Positions 15,729 through 19,492 of a stretch of 19,492 nt of DNA are shown here, piece by piece. How positions within the stretch are numbered: position 1 is the first letter of the stretch; every line of letters begins with the position of its first letter. The notes under the pieces were generated by a model. That model was not told the DNA's origin and did no database searches. It was given only the letters and a program-made list of their open reading frames with translations. The stretch is taken from positions 1 to 19,492 of the forward strand of contig CAMNHM010000039.1 in assembly GCA_946539475.1 (NCBI GenBank). The letters are read 5' to 3'. Source of the DNA: an uncultured Prevotellaceae bacterium (lineage in GTDB: Bacteria; Bacteroidota; Bacteroidia; Bacteroidales; Bacteroidaceae). The position numbers and the translations under genes were made by a program.

Positions 15729-16130
15729 TGCCTCCTGTGGCCAGACGGCATCGCCTATCGGGCCCTGCTCATCGCTGAGAAAGCACACATGACGGAGGCT
15801 ACGCGCCAACTCATCGACAGTCTGCGACGGGAGGGCATCACGATTGCCCATACTGCAGAGGGCATTCCACGCCCACTCGCCATCGAGCAGGGCGACAGCG
15901 CCGTGGTGCATACCCACCGCCGCACAGCCGACGACGAGCTTTTCTATCTGGCCAATAAGGAAGACCGGCCCGTCAGCATCCGTTTCCGCCTTGCTGACAC
16001 CCCTCGACGGCTGACCCTATGGGACAATGCCGTCGGCACCCGGCGCACGCTACGCCCGAGTGCCGACGGCACGTTCTCGCTGACGCTACGCCCCACAGCG
16101 TCGGTATTCGTAAGCTATCAGCGGCAATAA
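15729..16130 (+). pseudogene. 3' remnant of a GH106-like (alpha-L-rhamnosidase type) glycoside hydrolase
   Basis: The frame is open from just after a TGA (15726-15728) to the TAA at 16128-16130, 133 codons. The first in-frame ATG is at 15789, but coding-like sequence begins before it (LLWPDGIAYRALLIAEKAHM). The text resembles the C-terminal part of GH106-like enzymes: a DGxAYRALL strand, the MTEATRQLIDSLRREG helix, HRR with DELFYLANKEDRPVSI, LTLWDNAVGTRR, and a closing SVFVSYQ beta-strand. Such enzymes are usually 700-1100 aa, so most of the gene, including the catalytic domain and signal peptide, is missing. A short internal deletion after HTAEGI is also likely. It is convergent with the alkaline phosphatase gene, 32 bp away. 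The GH106 assignment is from pattern memory. Confidence 0.6.
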
Positions 16131-16162
16131 TCGGTGCTAATAATCCACCGTCACCTGCCAGC

Positions 16163-17578
16163 CTAGTCCTCCGGAGTATAGCCGGCAATACGAGCCATGG
16201 CAGGAGCAATCTCGATATTGTCGATACGCCCCTGGAACACCTCTGTGCCCGGACCGATGGCATAGACGGGGACATAGCCATTGCTGTGTCCGCCACTGGC
16301 CCAGCTGATGAGGGCCGCCTCGCTCAGCAGTTGCTTGTAGGTGTCGCAGAGGTCGCCGATGCGGTCGTCGACCTTGGCATTGTTGTTGATGGCCTTTAGC
16401 ACGTCCTCCCAGCTACGGTCGATGCGCTGCTGCTGCCGCTGGTTCACCTCGATGGGGCCGCCCAACCCGAGCAATGCCGTCACCTGCTTGTCGACCGACT
16501 CGCGCGTGAACCGTTTCGGGTTCTTCTTATACTGCTCGCGGAAAAGGCGCTTCAGCTCGTCGATGGTGCACGTCTGGTACTTCAGCAGGTCGGTGTGCAG
16601 CTCGTAAGGGCCACGGCCCATGACGAGGCCACCGGTCTCGTGGTCGGCCGTGATGACGATGATGGTCTCGTCGGGATGCTGCTCATAGAACTCATAAGCC
16701 ACGCGCACGGCACGGTCCATATCGAGCACCTCGCTGATGGCGCTGCCGATATCGTTGCGATGACAGGCATAGTCGATCATGCCACCCTCGATCTGGAAGA
16801 AGAAGCCGTTCTTCTGCTTCGACGTCAGGTAGTTGATGCCGGCACGCGTGATCTGCTCCAGCGTCAGGTCGTTCTTATCGCAATCCAGGGCAAAGGGGAT
16901 ATGGTCGCTACCCCACTTCTCGTTCTGGGCGTCGCTCTGGAAGAGAATCAGCTTGTCGGCCTTCCGCCCTTTCTTCTGATACTCCTTATAGCCGCCCGTG
17001 AGGATGGTGTAGCCAGCCGCCCGGGCCTGCTCACGCAGTGAGGGCTCGCCCTCCTTGGTGTTCGGCTTGTGGAAGTCGCAGCCGGCGAAGAAGTCGAAGC
17101 CGCTACGGCAAAGATCCTGGCCGAGCTCCCAGTACATATTGCGATGCCGCTGATGACCGTAGAACGAGGCTGGCGTGGCGTGGTTGACAGCCACGTTGGT
17201 GGCCACACCCACGGCTGCTCCTGCCTTCTGCGCCCAGACGGCAATGCTCGTGCAGGGTGTCTCCAGATCCTCGAGCACGCCGATGGCGTTGTTCTTTGTC
17301 TTCTTGCCCGTGGCCAGTGCCGTCCCGCCAGCTGCCGAGTCGGTCACGCCATTGGTAGCCGAATAGGTGTTGACCATTCCTACCACTGGGAAGCTTGACA
17401 TCAGGATGGGCTCAAAGCCAATCTTACCCTTCAGGGCTGCCAGATAGGTCTCCGTGACATTGATCTGGTTGACGCCCATACCGTCGCCAATAAAATAGAA
17501 CACGTACTTCACCTGCCCCTGTGCCGATGCCACGATGGCCAGCATAAGGGTCAGGAGTGTCAAACAAGCTTTTTTCAT
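16163..17578 (-). CDS. PhoA-family alkaline phosphatase, exported
   Basis: The 471-aa protein hydrolyses phosphomonoesters with a phosphoserine intermediate, if it acts like its family. A signal peptide covers residues 1-19 (MKKACLTLL to VASA, then QGQ). Family motifs are intact: metal ligand D32 in FIGDGMG, nucleophile S81 in TDSAAGGTALATGKK, NHATPASFYGH, the Glu/Asp ligands in QIEGGMIDYACHRND, ITADHETGG, and the late histidine in ASGGHSNGYVP. Length is normal for a bacterial PhoA. It has no lipobox and no T9SS tail, so a periplasmic location is expected. It is preceded by the beta-propeller lipoprotein gene 68 nt upstream on the same strand; no -7 box was found in that gap, so the two are probably co-transcribed. 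Confidence 0.93.
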   Translation of the reverse strand: MKKACLTLLTLMLAIVASAQGQVKYVFYFIGDGMGVNQINVTETYLAALKGKIGFEPILMSSFPVVGMVNTYSATNGVTDSAAGGTALATGKKTKNNAIGVLEDLETPCTSIAVWAQKAGAAVGVATNVAVNHATPASFYGHQRHRNMYWELGQDLCRSGFDFFAGCDFHKPNTKEGEPSLREQARAAGYTILTGGYKEYQKKGRKADKLILFQSDAQNEKWGSDHIPFALDCDKNDLTLEQITRAGINYLTSKQKNGFFFQIEGGMIDYACHRNDIGSAISEVLDMDRAVRVAYEFYEQHPDETIIVITADHETGGLVMGRGPYELHTDLLKYQTCTIDELKRLFREQYKKNPKRFTRESVDKQVTALLGLGGPIEVNQRQQQRIDRSWEDVLKAINNNAKVDDRIGDLCDTYKQLLSEAALISWASGGHSNGYVPVYAIGPGTEVFQGRIDNIEIAPAMARIAGYTPED

Positions 17579-17646
17579 AACATATTATACTTTGATGATT
17601 GATGCCTTTGATACGGGGTGCGAGGAGCAAAGCCCGAGCCTGGCGC

Positions 17647-18732
17647 TCATCGCTCCAGCTCACCGGGATTCTCCGACAGTCCCTTCTCGCTGAGGATCTG
17701 GACGCTGGTGGCAGGCCCGAGGTGCTGCCAGTCGTTGACGACCCACACCACCTGCTTGTCGGGCGTGACCTCCACGAGCTGCGGCCCCTTTCCGCCGTCG
17801 CCGCGCGAGCAGAGAATCGTATTGCCATTCTGCAGGCGGCAGACGCTCTGACAGTCGTGCAGCCGATATTGCTCTGGCAGCTCGTCGAGGCTGACTTGCC
17901 AGACGATGCTATCGTTCCTGTCGACTTCGATGGTTCGGCGTTCACGCTCGAGGGTGATGAGCGTATTGCCATTCTGCAGACGGATGGCCGCCCAGGGCTG
18001 ATGCACGTCGAACTGCCGTACGATGCTCATGTCGTCGAGCGAATACTCCACCACCTTATGCTCGGAGATATGGCTGACCAGCACGGTGTTATCCGTCGTA
18101 ATGCGCATACGTCGGCTCTGTCCGTGAACCCTCTCCACATCGAAGGGTATCTCCTTCTCCCAGATGATCTTGCCCGTGTTGTGGTTGAAGCGCACGAGAC
18201 GTGCGGGGAAGGCACTGACCAGCATCACCGCCTCGTCGTCGCCGACAGGCTGGATGGTGTGGATCTCCTCACCCTCCTTACAGTCGTAGCGCCATGTCTG
18301 ACGTTTGTCGGGAGTAACCTTCGCCGCCCACGACATGCGCGTGAAGAGCAGGTCGCCATTCTTGAGCATCCAGATGTCGTCGAGTTCCCAGCCACGGCCA
18401 GTGTCGTACTTCCACACCACCTTGCCATCGTTGACGATGAGAATACGGTTGTAGCCCTCACCGATGTAGATCATGGGATGGCGAGCCAGACCGCCGCCCG
18501 GCAGGGAGGGATCCTGCGTGACGCTGTCGGCCATCCACTTGAACGGGCCTCCGAGGTTAAGGTCCTCGTCGGGGCCTGTCTCTGGCACGTTGTCGGCCGT
18601 GAAGAGTGGAAGCAGCTCGGCCAGCGACTTCACTTCCGTGGCAGGCTTTTGTGCCTGGCACGCTGCTAACGAGAGGGCCAGCGCGACGATGGCTGCTGCT
18701 CCCAGTCCTTGTTGAAATGTTCTTTTGTTCAT
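17647..18732 (-). CDS. Beta-propeller lipoprotein, arylsulfotransferase/PQQ-repeat type
   Basis: The start at 18732 is preferred over the open frame from 18864. It gives MNKRTFQQGL with lipobox LAAC (lipidated C25), and the promoter at 18776-18807 lies inside the longer frame. The 361-aa product has repeated blade motifs: NDGKVVWKYD, LKNGDLLFTR, NTGKIIWEKEI, LQNGNTLITL, NDSIVWQVSL, LQNGNTILCS, DKQVVWVVND. The alternation of 'xGKIxW' strands with 'LxNGNTLI' strands is typical of arylsulfotransferase (ASST)-like and PQQ-like propellers. I cannot identify the ASST catalytic histidine with confidence, so this may be a non-catalytic binding propeller. It is first in an apparent operon with the alkaline phosphatase, suggesting a shared job on phosphate or sulfate esters (inference). 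Confidence 0.75.
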   Translation of the reverse strand: MNKRTFQQGLGAAAIVALALSLAACQAQKPATEVKSLAELLPLFTADNVPETGPDEDLNLGGPFKWMADSVTQDPSLPGGGLARHPMIYIGEGYNRILIVNDGKVVWKYDTGRGWELDDIWMLKNGDLLFTRMSWAAKVTPDKRQTWRYDCKEGEEIHTIQPVGDDEAVMLVSAFPARLVRFNHNTGKIIWEKEIPFDVERVHGQSRRMRITTDNTVLVSHISEHKVVEYSLDDMSIVRQFDVHQPWAAIRLQNGNTLITLERERRTIEVDRNDSIVWQVSLDELPEQYRLHDCQSVCRLQNGNTILCSRGDGGKGPQLVEVTPDKQVVWVVNDWQHLGPATSVQILSEKGLSENPGELER

Positions 18733-18775
18733 GTGTAGATCAGTTTGTTTAAGATTGTTGTTTGGATTGATTCTG

Positions 18776-18807
18776 CAAAGGTACGAAAAAAAAGCAGAAA
18801 CGACAAA
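18776..18807 (-). promoter_or_regulatory. Promoter of the beta-propeller lipoprotein/alkaline phosphatase operon
   Basis: The minus strand reads TTTG (18807-18804), a 20-nt spacer, then TACCTTTG (18783-18776). The start would be near 18769, about 37 nt before the ATG at 18732. Confidence 0.7.
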
Positions 18808-18848
18808 TGATAGAGAGAAAAACAGCTTGTTGCAGACAATAATTCTGC

Positions 18849-19065
18849 AAAAACACCTCCCCACCTCCCTAAAACGCTCAAAACGCCTTTATATAAGGGC
18901 ATTCTCAGAAGGGAGGTGTTTCGAGACACCTCCCTAACACCTCCCTTTACTACTCACCACCATCAGAGGGAGGTCTTAGGGAGGTGTTTGCGCAACACCT
19001 CCCTTCGCGAAACGCCCGTCTGCAAAGGCATTTCCGGCGAATTAGGGAGGAGGGGAGGTCTTTTC
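18849..19065. repeat. Large imperfect palindrome built from GGGAGGTGTT-type blocks
   Basis: An outer arm (18849-18923), read on the minus strand, aligns without gaps to the opposite outer arm (18991-19064), roughly three quarters identical by eye. Inside them, 18926-18946 and 18967-18987 form 21-bp arms with one mismatch, around a 20-nt centre (18947-18966). The sub-blocks also make perfect local hairpins: 18911-18919 with 18926-18934 (9 bp) and 18978-18988 with 18994-19004 (11 bp). It resembles REP/BIME-like or MITE-like intergenic elements. Confidence 0.85.
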
Positions 19066-19123
19066 GTAAAAACGATTAAAGACAACATATACAACTTTGG
19101 ACAACAGGCTGAGCACAGAAAAA

Positions 19124-19150
19124 GTTGTTCTTGTTGTTCTTGTTGTCTTC
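19124..19150 (+). repeat. 9-bp microrepeat (GTTGTTCTT)
   Basis: Two perfect copies (19124-19132 and 19133-19141) are followed by one degenerate copy (19142-19150). No gene is attached. Confidence 0.75.
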
Positions 19151-19206
19151 TTAAAAAGGCATGCAGGTTTCGCCCGGCTCCCACGTCAGGAACAGCCCGC
19201 TAGTAT

Positions 19207-19317
19207 GGCACTAGCAAGCTGCTCGTTCGGCACTAGCGGGCTGTCCGTTCGGCACTAGCCGCCCCCTCCGTCCCATACTAGCGGCTCCTCCGCTCGGCAC
19301 TAGCAGCCAGAGACAGT
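19207..19317. repeat. Tandem repeat, about 22-bp unit x 5, GGCACTAGC core
   Basis: The core GGCACTAGC (or CATACTAGC in copy 4) ends at 19215, 19237, 19259, 19282 and 19304, so the steps are 22, 22, 23 and 22 bp. The rest of the unit is G/C-rich and diverged (for example CTGTCCGTTC, CTCCTCCGCTC). An inverted 12-bp match, CCGCTAGTATGG (19198-19209) with CCATACTAGCGG (19273-19284), brackets the first copies. Confidence 0.85.
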
Positions 19318-19318
19318 G

Positions 19319-19382
19319 CCTCCAACGGCATCGGAAGCACCCTCCGACGGCATCGGAAGCGCCCTCCAACGGCATAGGAAGG
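19319..19382. repeat. Tandem repeat, 22-bp unit x 3
   Basis: Copies begin at 19319, 19341 and 19363 with CCTCCAACGGCAT or CCTCCGACGGCAT and end GGAAGCAC, GGAAGCGC or GGAAGG. The third copy is 20 bp. It directly follows the GGCACTAGC array with a different sequence but the same period. Confidence 0.85.
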
Positions 19383-19393
19383 AAGTGGACATG

Positions 19394-19432
19394 AAAAAAC
19401 CGCTGAGCACTGACGTTTCAGATGCTTAGCGG
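19394..19432 (-). terminator. Intrinsic terminator of the tRNA-Gln gene
   Basis: A 10-bp stem pairs 19400-19409 with 19423-19432 (one G-U pair). It is extended by an inner CTGA/TCAG helix (19410-19413 with 19418-19421). On the minus strand it is followed by six T residues (complement of 19394-19399). It lies about 10 nt past the tRNA 3' end. Confidence 0.9.
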
Positions 19433-19441
19433 AGTTGGAAG

Positions 19442-19492
19442 TTGGGGTACCCGGACTCGAACCAGGAAAGGCAGGACCAGAATCTGCAGTGT
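19442..19492 (-). tRNA. tRNA-Gln (anticodon CUG), 5' part beyond the right edge
   Basis: Read on the minus strand, the last 51 nt form the 3' two-thirds of a tRNA. The anticodon loop is TTCTGGT with anticodon CTG (complement of 19478-19480) flanked by GCAG and CTGC. The T arm is CCTGG-TTCGAGT-CCGGG (19450-19466), and the acceptor strand TACCCCA ends at 19443 with discriminator A at 19442. The TACCCCA acceptor and T arm closely match bacterial tRNA-Gln. CCA is not encoded. The fifth anticodon-stem pair appears to be an A-C mismatch. Confidence 0.9.

Larger units (their letters stand above)
18784..19441. other. About 660 bp without a credible gene, dominated by repeats
   Basis: Between the propeller-lipoprotein promoter and the tRNA I see no supportable coding region. 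The contents in order are a 216-bp palindromic element (18849-19065), a 9-bp microrepeat (19124-19150), two 22-bp tandem arrays (19207-19317 and 19319-19382) and the tRNA terminator (19394-19432). Short open frames here read through the repeats. Confidence 0.7.

Noticed and set aside
15664..15760. Short minus-strand text (TGGIKTVVSNPAGLPLG, then stop) with native-like codons, possibly the 3' end of another lost gene
   Set aside because: Only about 24-32 codons, overlapping the GH106-like remnant, with no recognisable family. Too little to call, though a homology search would be worthwhile.
18916..19203. 95-codon plus-strand frame, and 18963-19184 on the minus strand, in the right intergenic region
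   Set aside because: Both read straight through the palindrome and the GTTGTTCTT microrepeat. The similarity between their peptides is explained by the inverted DNA repeat, and no promoter or start context supports them.

Overview
The window looks like chromosome of a GC-rich Bacteroidales bacterium, most likely a Prevotella-type gut or rumen lineage. The evidence is: repeated TAnnTTTG -7 promoter boxes (three of them with a TTTG element 19-20 nt upstream), no obvious Shine-Dalgarno sites, signal peptides ending in AQ or GQ, type IX secretion (T9SS) C-terminal sorting domains, a hybrid two-component system (HTCS), and short acidic stretches after the lipoprotein cysteine. Genus is inference; no search was possible.

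Left part (1-12278) is a hemicellulose-utilisation-like locus. It holds a GH43 glycosidase cut by the left edge (minus), a divergent 1171-aa CotH-kinase-like surface protein with two lamin-tail domains and a T9SS tail (plus), a strong bidirectional terminator, then a minus-strand pair: a 612-aa protein with CBM4/9-like modules and a T9SS-like tail, followed by a GH8 xylanase or exo-oligoxylanase. Divergent from that pair is a 1337-aa HTCS regulator (propeller, Y_Y_Y, TM helix, histidine kinase, receiver, AraC). GH43, GH8 and xylan-type binding modules beside an HTCS suggest sensing of a xylan-type oligosaccharide that switches on surface binding and hydrolysis. No SusC/SusD pair lies inside the window.

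Middle part (12286-16130) is patchier. A start-less gene remnant follows the HTCS, then a 406-bp gene-free stretch with a 4 x 22-bp tandem repeat and a long hairpin, then a PreA-like Fe-S flavoenzyme with a textbook promoter. Convergent to it is a HAD-superfamily phosphatase lipoprotein whose promoter is overlapped by an inverted repeat. A 5'-truncated GH106-like rhamnosidase remnant follows.

Right part (16163-19492) has a minus-strand operon, beta-propeller lipoprotein then PhoA-family alkaline phosphatase, and about 660 bp of repeat-rich DNA. That DNA carries a 216-bp imperfect palindrome built from GGGAGGTGTT-like blocks, a 9-bp microrepeat, and two unrelated tandem arrays that both have a 22-bp period. 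The window ends in a tRNA-Gln(CUG) gene (minus, cut by the right edge) with its own intrinsic terminator.

The most unusual observations are the carbohydrate-binding-like module nested inside a split chitobiase-type domain of the CotH protein and shared with the neighbouring surface protein, the large palindrome, the common 22-bp period of three unrelated arrays, and the PreA-like protein with a half-PreT N-terminus and no cysteine at the usual catalytic site.
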